From Methanoculleus sp. (lineage in GTDB: Archaea > Halobacteriota > Methanomicrobia > Methanomicrobiales > Methanoculleaceae), in the NCBI RefSeq assembly GCF_030019085.1, contig NZ_JASEFJ010000004.1, positions 1 through 64,000 on the forward strand: 64,000 nucleotides of DNA, read 5' to 3'. A program made the translations under genes and the position numbers. The notes below the pieces were generated by a model. The model was not told the DNA's origin. It was given only the letters and a program-made list of their open reading frames with translations, and ran no database searches. Shown in pieces: positions 1-8,365 of this stretch (within the stretch, counting starts at the first letter, position 1; the number at the start of each line of letters is the position of its first letter).

Positions 1-605
1 TTATACACAAACCGACAGGCATGGATGTGTTGCATAAGGAGCGTAACCTGCTCTCTCGATGGATACATCCGATACTTGTAGGCTCGGAGCATATAAGTGT
101 TATTTGTTCTTACAATAAGGTATAGTTTCTGGCAATTGTGTGACGAAGGGTGGCTCTGCTTTCATCCCCCCCCCTGAAGGGGGGGTCTTCCCGCTCCGCC
201 CCCTTCACCCCCGCAGGATAAATCCGAGCATGAGCAGGGAGGGACAGGGCTCATCGTCGGGATACGATTCGATGATCTCGCTGACCTTGATGGCTGAGAA
301 GAGATCATCGGTGGAGATGTTGCGCTCAAACATTCTGACCCGGGGCATGATGCGAGATGATGACTGAATCCCGGCTTACCAACCCGATGATATCCTCCCT
401 GTTGTGACCCACGCTCTTCCCTTGTGGATCAACTCTATCTCATACACACAAAAACCTTCTTGACCGCCAGTCCACGGGAAGCCTGCCCTCTCGGCTCACA
501 CAGTATGGGTATTCTTCCGGCGTGGTTCTTTCAGTCTTCCCGATAAAGTCAGGCTGATACCTTCTCCCGGGTATACCCTATAATCGTCTGTCATATTCCC
601 GGGAC
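1..605. other. Intergenic stretch without a convincing gene
   Basis: The first 130 bases are AT-richer than the rest. A GC hairpin repeat lies at 160-222. The open frames here are short, lack a ribosome binding site and resemble no family I know. I see no RNA gene. The remainder appears to be degraded intergenic DNA. Confidence 0.5.
160..222. repeat. GC-rich hairpin repeat, copy 1
   Basis: A C-run, a CTGAA loop and a G-run form a hairpin, followed by 41 bases (182-222) identical to 20481-20521. The shared block starts GGGGTCTTCCCGCTCCGCC and ends GCAGGATAAA. The copy at 20455 carries in addition GGTGAACTACCCCGC before its hairpin, a sequence also found at 26974. The layout resembles solo palindromic ends of archaeal IS200/IS605 (TnpB) elements. 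The repeat is seen directly; the assignment to a transposon family is inference. Confidence 0.6.
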
Positions 606-611
606 CATGCA

Positions 612-724
612 GGCACGGAAGATGCTCCGCATCTTCCTATCAGGCACAACCGAAATGGTTGCACCGTGCCACGGAAGGCGCTTCGCGTCTTCCTGCCAGG
701 CACGACCAAGAGTGTTGTGCCGTG
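612..724. repeat. Two tandem diverged units, each with two hairpins
   Basis: Unit 1 (612-670) and unit 2 (671-724) are diverged copies. Each has a GAAGATGC...GCATCTTC-type stem (GAAGGCGC/GCGTCTTC in unit 2) followed by a GGCACAAC/GTTGCACC-type stem (GGCACGAC/GTTGTGCC in unit 2). Stem bases covary between the units in several places. The array ends 13 bases before the ATG of the next gene, so it would form the 5' leader of that mRNA. It could be a leader RNA element, a protein-binding repeat or a REP-like element. Confidence 0.55.
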
Positions 725-737
725 AGGAGAACCAACC

Positions 738-1244
738 ATGGCAGACTTCGTGCAGAAGACCGTGAACAGGACGGCAATCCGGGACCTCGCCGTCCCGATC
801 GCCGACGTAACGTCGTTTAACACCCTCGTCCAGTCCGTCGTCGACGACAACCCCTTCGGGTGCGTCGGGTATACCGATGCCGGCGGCGAAGCCGTTCCCG
901 CCGTCGTCCGGAACCGCGAGCACTACACCGCGAAGGTGAACTTCGTCGACGGCGAGGGCAAGAAGGTCGGGACCGTCTCCCTGCAGTCCCCGACGATCGC
1001 CGCGTTCGAGGCGAACGCCGCGGAGGCTCTCGCGAACGCGACCCTGGCAACGGCGATGGGCGGGGATGCCGAGCGGAACTTCGCCGGCGAGACCTACTAC
1101 GCCCAGCTCAGGTGCCACGACCCGTCGGGTGACGACTACTACGTCACCTTCACCCGCACGAGCGTCCGGATCTCGTCCTACCAGGACGACGCCGTCCGGA
1201 CCGCGGTCGAGACCTGGGCGGACGCCGTGCCCGCCCTGGCGTGA
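738..1244 (+). CDS. Hypothetical 168-residue protein
   Basis: I do not recognise the family. ATG 738 is preceded by GAGGAGAACC, a good ribosome binding site, and third codon positions are strongly G/C, so it is very probably a real gene. The protein is soluble, with no signal peptide or membrane segment. It ends in a region rich in D, Y and T, then an acidic/alanine tail ending PALA. The even beta-rich composition is compatible with a small virus or plasmid structural protein, but that is only an impression. It is a single-gene unit: tandem hairpins lie directly upstream and a T-run terminator directly downstream. Confidence 0.75.
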   Translation: MADFVQKTVNRTAIRDLAVPIADVTSFNTLVQSVVDDNPFGCVGYTDAGGEAVPAVVRNREHYTAKVNFVDGEGKKVGTVSLQSPTIAAFEANAAEALANATLATAMGGDAERNFAGETYYAQLRCHDPSGDDYYVTFTRTSVRISSYQDDAVRTAVETWADAVPALA

Positions 1245-1273
1245 GGGGGACTCTTCCCCCCCGCTCTTTTTTT
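1245..1273 (+). terminator. Hairpin plus T-run after the 168-residue gene
   Basis: GGGGGA, a CTC loop and TTCCCCCC form a stem immediately after the TGA, followed by seven T residues (1267-1273). T-runs terminate archaeal RNA polymerase; the stem is an extra feature. Confidence 0.6.
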
Positions 1274-1533
1274 GGATGGACTCACTCATTGGATAACTGG
1301 TAATTCATCCATCGTGAGAGTATTGAGCCGGAACACTCCTTTCTGGCCGATATGACGGTGACTGACCGCTGAAACAGACCCGGGAAAAACGTTCACCCTG
1401 ACAACGTGTATCCGGAGTCGTTGAGAGGAACGCGATTCCAGGGTTGTATCCATAGGCTGTGTGAATGGCAACACGCAAAAGGGAGAGAACCTTATGGTAC
1501 TGCAAAGAATAATTATTGCGGGGCAGCAGTTGC

Positions 1534-2934
1534 ATGGCCATCCACGAATCCGACACGATGGAGTTCAAAAAATCCCTCTCCCTTCTTGAGCCGGCGCTCA
1601 AATCGGTCTGCGGGTTTCTCAACCACCACGGGGGCATCATTTCGTTCGGCAGAACGAATTCCGGAGCCGTCGTAGGCGTTGATCCTACCGACCACTCGCT
1701 CCGCAAGATCTCACAGCAGATCACCTCCCGGATAAAGCCGGAGACTTCGCCGGACATCCGCGTTATGGAAGAAGGGGGGAAGTCCCTGATCGTCATCGCG
1801 GTTCCCGAGGGGATGAACAAGCCATACTTCCTTGACGGCATCGCGTACATGCGGGTGGGGACAGAGAACCGCGTCATGCCCCCGGACGAACTGAAACGAA
1901 TGATCCTCAACGATCATGCAGTTCCCTGGGATGATCAGCCCTGCAGGGGCGGAGATCTCAATGACATCGATGCTGCCTCGGTCAGGGCGTTTCTTGAACG
2001 GACGCAGCGCGCGCGGAGGTTCGATGGCGATCCGGCAATCCCTGTCGAGAAGGCGCTTGATAAACTTGGCGTGCTCAGCAGAGGAGTGCCGACCAATGCT
2101 GCTATGCTCTTCTTCGGAAAAGACCCTCAACGTTTTTTCGTCCAGTCGGAGGTCCGTTGCGCCAGGTTCAAAGGCGAAGAGATCTCAAGCACTTACCTTA
2201 ACATGAGGGTTTTGCGTGGCAGAATAGATCAGGTTATCGAAGAGGCCGGCCGGTTCATCGATGAAACTGTCCAGAAAGCAGCGTGGGTTGCCCCGGGAAA
2301 GATGCAGCGGGAGGAGCACCGGGAGTACCCACTGGATGCCCTGCGGGAAGCGGTGATCAACGCTGTCTGCCATCGTGACTATGCCGCCTCGGGCAACGTC
2401 CAGATCCGGTTCTTCGATAACAGGTTACAGATCTGGAATCCGGGCAAACTGCCGGACGGCATCACGGTCGATCTCCTGAGAGTCGAGCATGCTTCGCGTC
2501 CACGAAACAAAACCATCGCGAGACTCCTGTTCCTTGCCGGGTATATCGAACAGTGGGGTTCAGGCACGCTCAGCATGATCGCCGCGTGCAAACGAGACGG
2601 CCTCCCGGAACCGCAATTCCAGGAAGCTGGCAGCGATTTCATCGTTACCTTTACTGGCTCGGTGCTTAATGAACTTCTAGAGCGTCCGGAACTGCTGAAT
2701 GAGCGTCAGCGCGGAGTTATAGAGCACCTCAAGATACATCCCTCCATATCGACAGAAGAGTACGGAAACATCTACGGATGCACCGCCCGAACTGCCCGAC
2801 GCGATCTCTCCGCTCTTGCCGAAATGGGTGTCATTGCCGTGAAACGGGAGGGGCGACTGCGGCGATATGTGCTCAATCCATCATTCCGGTCATTGCGGAC
2901 AATTGCGGACAATCCCGGACAGAACCCGGACTGA
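1534..2934 (+). CDS. AlbA_2 (Schlafen-like) domain / RecG-like ATPase-fold transcriptional regulator
   Basis: About 466 residues. Domain order: AlbA_2/Schlafen-like domain (residues ~5-115, opening MEFKKS and containing GGIISFGRTNSG), a middle region, a histidine-kinase-type ATPase fold of the COG2865 kind (~265-370, with REAVINAVCHRDY and NPGKLP), and a C-terminal winged helix (~390-450, a DeoR-like RTARRDLSALAEMG helix pair). Family members are annotated as DNA-binding regulators or RecG-like proteins; some act next to mobile or defence genes. A TTG at 1516 gives six more residues, but ATG 1534 starts nearer the conserved domain; neither has a strong ribosome binding site. It stands alone. 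A similar gene lies at 6956-8350 and a relative with a different N-terminus at 14285-15751. Confidence 0.85.
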   Translation: MAIHESDTMEFKKSLSLLEPALKSVCGFLNHHGGIISFGRTNSGAVVGVDPTDHSLRKISQQITSRIKPETSPDIRVMEEGGKSLIVIAVPEGMNKPYFLDGIAYMRVGTENRVMPPDELKRMILNDHAVPWDDQPCRGGDLNDIDAASVRAFLERTQRARRFDGDPAIPVEKALDKLGVLSRGVPTNAAMLFFGKDPQRFFVQSEVRCARFKGEEISSTYLNMRVLRGRIDQVIEEAGRFIDETVQKAAWVAPGKMQREEHREYPLDALREAVINAVCHRDYAASGNVQIRFFDNRLQIWNPGKLPDGITVDLLRVEHASRPRNKTIARLLFLAGYIEQWGSGTLSMIAACKRDGLPEPQFQEAGSDFIVTFTGSVLNELLERPELLNERQRGVIEHLKIHPSISTEEYGNIYGCTARTARRDLSALAEMGVIAVKREGRLRRYVLNPSFRSLRTIADNPGQNPD

Positions 2935-3114
2935 GAGAAAAGGATAAAACCCATACCCAACGAGCAAAACTGCCGAACATCAGAGGATCAGGCACAGATC
3001 CCGGTAGCAGTATCCGGACAATTGCGGACAGCCGGCATCAGGGGACCGCCCCTCCCTCACTTTCAACGCGCGCACGGTTCTCTTTTAACAGTACCCTCCT
3101 CTACAGTCTCTCCT

Positions 3115-3478
3115 ATGACACATTTACCTCTTCTCCGTAGCGACCAGACCCTTTTCCACGACCCCGACGTCTTCGACTTCGCCTACATGCCCGACCACCT
3201 CCACCACCGCGACGCCAGGAACTCGCCTTCCTCCTCCAGGGCGCCGGCCCCCGGAACGCCGTCCTCCGCGGGCCGCCGGGGACCGGGAAGACCACCACCG
3301 TCCGCCGGATCTTTTCCATGGCCCGGGAGGAGCCCGGGCAGGTCGTCTTGGCCTGCATCAACTGCCACCACGACCACACTCAGCTCGCCGTCTACCGGAG
3401 CATCTTCGAGCAGGTCTGCGGCTGCCCGGCGCCGCTGGCCGATACCTCGATGAGGTCAAGCGGGGGATCGCCGCCGAG
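3115..3478 (+). pseudogene. Cdc6/Orc1 replication initiator, 5' remnant
   Basis: Starting at ATG 3115 the reading gives LLRSDQTLFHDPDVFDF and YMPDHLHHRD, the conserved N-terminus of archaeal Cdc6/Orc1. After about 3218 a one-base shift is needed to continue ELAFLLQGAG, the Walker A LRGPPGTGKTTTV, and CINCHHDHT. A further shift near 3447 gives YLDEVKRGIAAE. Homology then stops, so sensor, Walker B and winged-helix parts are absent. An intact Cdc6 is about 400 residues. A second, shorter N-terminal remnant lies at 12313. Confidence 0.8.
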
Positions 3479-3640
3479 CAATCGAGTACCTCGCCCCCAC
3501 TGGAGGCGTGGTCGAGATCCGGGCGCTCGCCGACGGCGCGACGGTCTCTCTGCACAACCCTATCAAGGATATTCACCGATGCAAAGACCCCCTGCATCTC
3601 CGGGGTGATGAGCGGATCCGGGAGCTCGGAGAGGGTTAAC
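3479..3640 (+). pseudogene. Unidentified coding remnant joined to the Cdc6 piece
   Basis: Directly after the Cdc6 remnant one frame reads IEYLAPTGGVVEIRALADG, then KDPLHLRGDERIRELGEG and a TAA at 3638. A VEIRAL-type motif occurs in some plasmid primase-polymerase proteins, but the match is too short to name. It has no start codon of its own. I take it as the tail of a second gene fused by deletion. Confidence 0.35.
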
Positions 3641-3708
3641 CCGGGAGCCTGACGAAACCTATTTGTGGTAGCCACGATTATTATATCATATCCTGAGGTG
3701 GAGTAACA

Positions 3709-3855
3709 ATGGCAAAACCAATCGAACTCGGGCTTACCCTTGAGGGCGAAGATGCCCGGCGTTTCCATGAGTACATGGAGAGGCCCACCTATACCGACGA
3801 CGCGCGGAAACTGATCCGGTTTGCGGCGCACAGAGCGCAAGATCAGCGCCTGTGA
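3709..3855 (+). CDS. Small protein paired with GNAT acetyltransferase (putative antitoxin)
   Basis: A 48-residue protein starting MAKPIELGLTLEGEDA. ATG 3709 follows GAGGTGGAG, a good ribosome binding site. The stop is four bases before the ATG of the GNAT gene, a tight two-gene arrangement typical of toxin-antitoxin pairs. It opens with a beta-strand-like segment and contains an ARKLIRFAAHRA helix, but it is much shorter than the ribbon-helix-helix DUF1778 antitoxins of known TacAT pairs. The antitoxin role is inferred from context only. Confidence 0.65.
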   Translation: MAKPIELGLTLEGEDARRFHEYMERPTYTDDARKLIRFAAHRAQDQRL

Positions 3856-3859
3856 AGAT

Positions 3860-4381
3860 ATGCCTCTCCCCGAACTCCATTTTTTACCACTATCCAGGGA
3901 CCTTGATGTATCAGCCTTCAGGTTTGGTCATGCCGATCTGGATGAGTTCTTGATCGAGGATTCGAGGGAATATCAGGAAGAGCGGCTGTCGGTAACTCAC
4001 CTTGCGTATATCGACTCTGAATTGGTCGGATTTTTCACCCTCGTCGCCGACTGCATCGATGTCAAGCAGGTAGCCCCGGAGGACGGGAAACGAGGGTATC
4101 CTTACCGAAAATACCCAGCTCTCAAGATCGCCCGACTGGCAACCTCCTCAAAATATCAACGGATCGGTATCGGGTTTCTGATGCTCGGTGAGGTTCTGGC
4201 GCTCACCATGAATATATCAAAATATGTCGGGTGCAGGATCATCACCGTGGATTCAAAACAGGAATCCGTGGGATTCTACGAGAAATTCGGGTTCAAACGA
4301 GCAACCCGAAGATCCACCGATCCGATCCATATGTATATGGATTATCACAAACTGCTGGAGATGGAATACCTGATAGTGTGA
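3860..4381 (+). CDS. GNAT family N-acetyltransferase, possible toxin
   Basis: 173 residues with the GNAT fold. Recognisable parts are the N-terminal FRFGHADLDEFL segment, the central strand YIDSELVGFFTLV, and KIARLATSSKYQRIGIGFLM, the acetyl-CoA-binding motif (an R/Q-x-x-G-x-G/A variant, QRIGIG). The C-terminal SVGFYEKFGFK is the usual helix-strand end. ATG 3860 is preferred because upstream in-frame codons overlap the 48-residue gene. GNAT enzymes encoded behind a small partner often acetylate aminoacyl-tRNA and block translation. Toxicity here is inferred from gene order. Confidence 0.82.
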   Translation: MPLPELHFLPLSRDLDVSAFRFGHADLDEFLIEDSREYQEERLSVTHLAYIDSELVGFFTLVADCIDVKQVAPEDGKRGYPYRKYPALKIARLATSSKYQRIGIGFLMLGEVLALTMNISKYVGCRIITVDSKQESVGFYEKFGFKRATRRSTDPIHMYMDYHKLLEMEYLIV

Positions 4382-4687
4382 GCACGCGGCCGAACCCCGG
4401 ACCGCTCTTGCGGATGACCCGGAGGAGGCGATCCGAAGTGCGTCGGGGAGAAATCGACGGTGAAGGTCTCAACACACTTCCTCCTCGTGGCAAGTGATCT
4501 CACCCGGCAACCAATCCCTCCCGTGGCGGGTAGCCTATGGCACCATAAGGTGGGGGTCAGCTCGATCCAGAGCCCCCCCGGGCATTCAACGCTGAATGGC
4601 GACCCGGTAGCAGGGTTGACGGAGACCGAATCTGCCCGGGTGGAAAAAGGCTCTCCTCAGATCGGTAGAATGAGAGGGAACGGGGTG
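4382..4687. other. Intergenic stretch, no gene seen
   Basis: GC-rich sequence between the GNAT gene and the end of the decayed wecC gene. It has no open frame with a ribosome binding site and no recognisable RNA; it is probably the decayed flank of the polysaccharide cluster. Confidence 0.4.
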
Positions 4688-5970
4688 TTATTCCCTTAAT
4701 GCATGCCCGTTCCTGCCACCCCGGCCGATCCCGCGGTAGGCGAAGCCACCGGCAATCCACGCATCCGGGTCCACGACGTTCCTCCCATCCACGACCGCCG
4801 GGTGGAGAGACCCGCACAACCCCTTCACCCCCGCTGGCTCGAGCCCCCGGTACTCCTTGTGCCCGGCAAAGACCACCACCGCGTCCGCGCCGGCAAGCAC
4901 CTCCGCAAGGTCCCGCGACAAACCGGGCGGCGCGTCCGGCGACGTCGCCGGGTCCACCCAGGGGTCGTGCACCCGGACCTCCGCGCCGGCCGCCTTCGCC
5001 ATCTCAAAGAACGGCTCCGCCGGCGTGTTCGTCGCGTCGTCCGAGTCATTGATGAAAGCCCAGCCGAGGAGGGCAACCTTCGAACCCGCGAGACCCTTCC
5101 CCGCCTGTGCGAGCGCCGACTCTGTCAGCCGGAGCATGTGCTCGGGCATGAAGTCGTTGATCCCGCGGGCGAGGGTGAAGAGGGACTCCCGGCCCTCGGG
5201 CCAGTCGAGATCGCCGCCGAGCACCTGCACCCCCCGCTCCAGGTGGTAGGTGTCCTTCGTGAGGCAGTGGCCGCCGACCCCGGCCCCCGGCCAGAGGATC
5301 GCCCGGGTGATCCCCTCGCCCTTCAGCGACGCCACCCCGGCCCGGACAAGCGTAGACGTTGATCCCCATCGCCTCGCAGTAGAGGGCGAGCTGGTTGATG
5401 GCCGCGATCTGGAGGTCGCGGAAGGTGTTTTCGGCGGTCTTCGTCACCTCGGCCGCGGTCGCCGGTCATCGGGATCACCGTGCCGGCGGTGAGGACCGGG
5501 GAGTAGAGCTCCACGGCACGAGCCGTGGACACATCGTTGATCCCGCCGACGATCCTGTCGTGCTCGCGGATGTTCCGGAGGAGCCGGCCGACCATCACCC
5601 GCTCGGGGGCGTGCGCCAGGGCAAAGTCCTTCTCGGCGACGAGCCCGGACTCGGCCTCCAGGATCTCCCGGGCCATCCCGGCGGTCGTGCCGGCCGACGT
5701 TCCGGAGCCCCTTGATCAGGGGTGTGAAGTCAGGGAGGAGGTCCTTCTTGTCCTTAAACGGTGTCTGGATCGCGAGGGTCACTGCATCGCACCCGGCGAC
5801 CTTCGAACAATCGGTGGTGCAGAGGAGGACTTCCCCGCACCGGTGATCTTTGGCAGCAGGTGCTCAGGCCCTGGTTCCTCATCCCTGAGCGGGACCCCCC
5901 GGTTGAGATCGTATACCCCGATTGGGGGAGTCCCGCTGAAAGCCGTAGACGTGCTCGATACCCGGCACGT
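4688..5970 (-). pseudogene. wecC: UDP-N-acetyl-D-mannosamine dehydrogenase, frameshifted
   Basis: WecC oxidises UDP-ManNAc to UDP-ManNAcA for surface glycans. Collinear pieces occur in several frames on the minus strand. Near 5970-5850 are VPGIEHVYGFQRDSP and CTTDCSKVAGCDAVTLAIQT. Near 5780-5690 is KDLLPDFTPLIKGL. Near 5676-5480 are EKDFALAHAPERVMVGRLL and VELYSPVLTAGTVIPMT. Near 5447 is TKTAENTFRDLQIAAINQLA. From 5335 to 4688 the C-terminal domain is intact (GVGGHCLTKDTYHL, ALLGWAFINDSDDATNTPAE, DAVVVFAGHKEY). At least four frameshifts are needed and the Rossmann GxGxxG start is missing. It follows the wecB remnant in the same orientation. A second C-terminal copy lies at 12454-12860. Confidence 0.85.
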
Positions 5971-5971
5971 T

Positions 5972-6340
5972 CACCGTCTGCATTCACATTCTCTGATGAT
6001 CGCCGCGATCCTCTCTGCAGCACGCCCGTCGCCGAACCGGGCTGCGTACCGGCCGCCCTCCGCCCCGCTCTGCCTCGGCGACGATCCGGTCCGGGTCCGC
6101 ACCCACAAAGACGTTCCAGCCGCCCTCCAGGGTCTCGACCCACTCGGTGTTCTCCCGCAGGGTCACGCACGGCACCTCGAGGATGTAGGCCTCCTTCTGG
6201 ACGCCGCCGGAGTCGGTCAGGATCGCCTGAGCGCCGGCAAGGAGGGTGAGCATATCGAAGTAGGGGAGCGGTTCAACAACGCTGACGTTCTCCGCAAGGT
6301 TGATCCCGTGAGCATCAAGGTTCTTTTTGGTCCTGGGATG
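5972..6340 (-). pseudogene. wecB: UDP-N-acetylglucosamine 2-epimerase, C-terminal piece
   Basis: Reads HPRTKKNLDAHGI, ENVSVVEPLPYFDM, AILTDSGGVQKEAYILEVPC and ENTEWVETLEGGWNVFVG, the C-terminal half of nonhydrolysing UDP-GlcNAc 2-epimerase. It includes the conserved DSGGxQxEA motif. After VAEAERG the frame is lost. Its upstream end is fused in frame to the DegT aminotransferase piece: VVFPA of DegT runs straight into HPRTKK of WecB near 6340, so a deletion removed the 3' end of degT and the 5' half of wecB. WecB supplies UDP-ManNAc to WecC, so the two remnants belong to one former pathway. Confidence 0.85.
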
Positions 6341-6575
6341 GGCCGGGAAGACCACCTCGTCGCCCGGTCCTATCCCGGCGGCGAGCAGCGCCACGTGGAG
6401 GGCGGCAGTCCCGTTGTTTGTGGCGACGGCGCGGGGGGACACCACAGTATGCAGCAAACTCTTCCTCAAACGCAACGGTCTCCGGGCCCTGGGGGATCAT
6501 GCCCGAGGCAAGAACAGCGAGAAAGGCATTATTTTCCTCGTTCCCGAGGGAAGGCTGGGCGATGGGTATATGCAT
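6341..6575 (-). pseudogene. DegT/DnrJ/EryC1 sugar aminotransferase, N-terminal piece
   Basis: Starts MHIPIAQPSLGNEENNAF at 6575, continues PQGPETVAFEEEFAAYCGV, then after a frameshift AVATNNGTAALHVALLAAG and IGPGDEVVFPA. This is the N-terminal substrate and PLP-phosphate binding part of nucleotide-sugar aminotransferases (intact length about 370). The active-site lysine region is absent because the piece is fused to wecB. Together with wecB and wecC it marks a former surface-polysaccharide operon read on the minus strand. Confidence 0.85.
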
Positions 6576-6955
6576 GGTTTCCACCGGGAAAGATCTGGAG
6601 ATTCTTTCACCCTTGCGTATCGCACCCTTTCCCACCACGTCATACTGAGAATCCTGGGGTATACCGGCAACTCTATTGATTCTACTGCTGAACGTCTGCC
6701 GCTGCCGGAGAAAGCGATAGAGGAGGCGGCTGGTTGAGATCGTGCCTCCAGCAGAAGTTACATTGATTGTAGAGTCGACCGCTCTCACTCTCGGTTATCG
6801 CACCTCCGGTGCTCCTGCTCCGGCCCCCTGGCCCGTCGCATTTCGTTGGAACATCGCATCCTGCGGACGGTCATTCCTGACGGAGCATCGCGTCCTCGCC
6901 CGCGGAGAAAAATGGAACGGAGGGTATCACGCATTTATCGCGCATCATCACGCAT
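6576..6955. other. Intergenic stretch with repeat fragments
   Basis: No gene seen. It holds CGCACCTCCGGTGCTC at 6799-6814 and CATCGCGTCCT near 6888; both also occur in the same order at 11154 and about 11204, which points to a dispersed repeat. A 21-base unit starting ATCACGCATTTATCGCGC is repeated twice at 6926-6967 and overlaps the stop codon of the next minus-strand gene. Confidence 0.5.
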
Positions 6956-6967
6956 TTATCGCGCATC
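6926..6967. repeat. 21-base unit, two exact tandem copies
   Basis: The unit ATCACGCATTTATCGCGCATC occurs at 6926-6946 and 6947-6967 and covers the last codons and stop of the minus-strand AlbA_2 gene. It could be replication slippage or a 3' regulatory site. Confidence 0.7.
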
Positions 6968-8350
6968 GTCTCCCTGTTCCCCTCCCCCGCCAGGAGCGAG
7001 AATATAGTGGGTGTCGCGCCGCGATCGGCCTCTCCGTTCAGCGATGCGCTTCCTGACAAGATCGTTTAAATCGTTCACCGCGGTCCTTGCGGCGACGGCG
7101 TTGAGCTCCTGGTACTGGCTGTTGGTGATGGTGCCATGAACTCGCAGGAAGGAGATAGCAGCAACCTGCCGCTTGTTCAACCCGAGTTCCTGCAGATACT
7201 CCTCTGTGAATGGATCTTTGCGCATGGTGAGTGTGAATCCAAGCGGTGTGCTGATGATCTCCGGCAACGGCAGGCTCGCCGCATTGAGCACATTGATCAT
7301 CCGCTCGATCCCGGATCCATAGCGCTCGACGAGCCCGGCCCGGTAGAAGATCTCGGCAATCTTTGGATTGCGGTGATAGGAGTAGTGCTCCTTAAGGATT
7401 GTCTCGAGGGTGATGCCTTCGGGGAGGCGGCCGGGGTTGTGGAAGCGAATATGGTCGTCGAAGATCCTGACCTGGGTCTGGACTGTGTTGTTGAAGTAGT
7501 CGCGGTGGATGAGGGCGTTCAGCAGGGCCTCGCGGATGGCCGGGAGCGGGTAGTCCCAGACTTCCTTCCTCTGGAAGGACTCCTGCATCGCTTTCTCAGA
7601 TATGTCATACCTGACGCCAATGTAACTCTTGATGATCCGCTCGGCCTCATCGAACTGAGAAAAGAGGTTTCCCCGGATCTCATGATCGCCGATGATGATG
7701 TCAGCCCGCCTGAACCTGCCGATCCTGATGTTGCTGTTGGGGAAGTACTTCTGCGGGTCTCTGCCAAAGAGGATGAGAGCTCCATTCCTGATCTGCCCGC
7801 CCCTGATGAGATCAAGACGCCGGAGAACGCTATCGATCGGTTCATCGGGTTCGATCGTGGTGAGGCGGCCTGCCGCCTTTGCCAGGGCAAGGAAACGCCT
7901 GACCGTCTCCTCGTCGATCTGGTCGGATGTGTATGGCCCGGTAATGCCGTCCCATTCGATGCTTTGCTGGAAGTATTCCCGGAGCTCGTCGGGAAACATC
8001 TCGCGTGTGGTGTCACCGACGCGGGTGTAATACCGCCCGTCATAGGCGACCGGGACGCGGCCCTGCTCAACGAAAATGGTAAGAACGTGCTTCCCATCGA
8101 TCTCGTGGGTCTCAATGATCGTGTGGATGCCGAGCCTGGTGGTTATGCTGTCTGCAAGGACTTTGATTGTGTTGTTCCTGAGATCGATGCCGGTGACGGC
8201 GTGGTCCCTGTCTCTGACACCAAGAATAACCGTACCACCGGCGGTATTGGCGAAGGCGGAGAGGAGTTTGTAGAGATTGCTGCTCACTTCCTCCTTAAAG
8301 TCGATCCGCCGCCCTTCGAAGCGGGCAAGAAGAGCAGGGAGGTCATCCAT
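6956..8350 (-). CDS. AlbA_2 (Schlafen-like) domain / RecG-like ATPase-fold transcriptional regulator
   Basis: About 464 residues from ATG 8350; a GTG at 8365 would add five. ATG 8350 is preferred, with GTGAGGG about ten bases upstream. Domains: AlbA_2 (residues ~8-120, with RRIDFKEEVSSN, TAGGTVILGVRD and VAYDGRYYTRVGDTTR), a middle region, the histidine-kinase-like ATPase fold (~255-370; REALLNALIHRDYFNN, NPGRLPEGIT, RYGSGIERM), and a winged helix (~395-450). Compared with the gene at 1534 the overall plan is the same but the sequence is clearly divergent, so they are separate family members, not a recent duplication. A stand-alone gene. Its 3' end lies in a 21-base tandem repeat. Confidence 0.87.
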   Translation of the reverse strand: MDDLPALLARFEGRRIDFKEEVSSNLYKLLSAFANTAGGTVILGVRDRDHAVTGIDLRNNTIKVLADSITTRLGIHTIIETHEIDGKHVLTIFVEQGRVPVAYDGRYYTRVGDTTREMFPDELREYFQQSIEWDGITGPYTSDQIDEETVRRFLALAKAAGRLTTIEPDEPIDSVLRRLDLIRGGQIRNGALILFGRDPQKYFPNSNIRIGRFRRADIIIGDHEIRGNLFSQFDEAERIIKSYIGVRYDISEKAMQESFQRKEVWDYPLPAIREALLNALIHRDYFNNTVQTQVRIFDDHIRFHNPGRLPEGITLETILKEHYSYHRNPKIAEIFYRAGLVERYGSGIERMINVLNAASLPLPEIISTPLGFTLTMRKDPFTEEYLQELGLNKRQVAAISFLRVHGTITNSQYQELNAVAARTAVNDLNDLVRKRIAERRGRSRRDTHYILAPGGGGEQGDDAR

Positions 8351-8365
8351 GAGACTCGCCCTCAC

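Noticed and set aside
6926..6967. Start of a CRISPR array
   Set aside because: Only two 21-base units, directly adjacent without spacers. No CRISPR-like regular repeats were found anywhere in the window.
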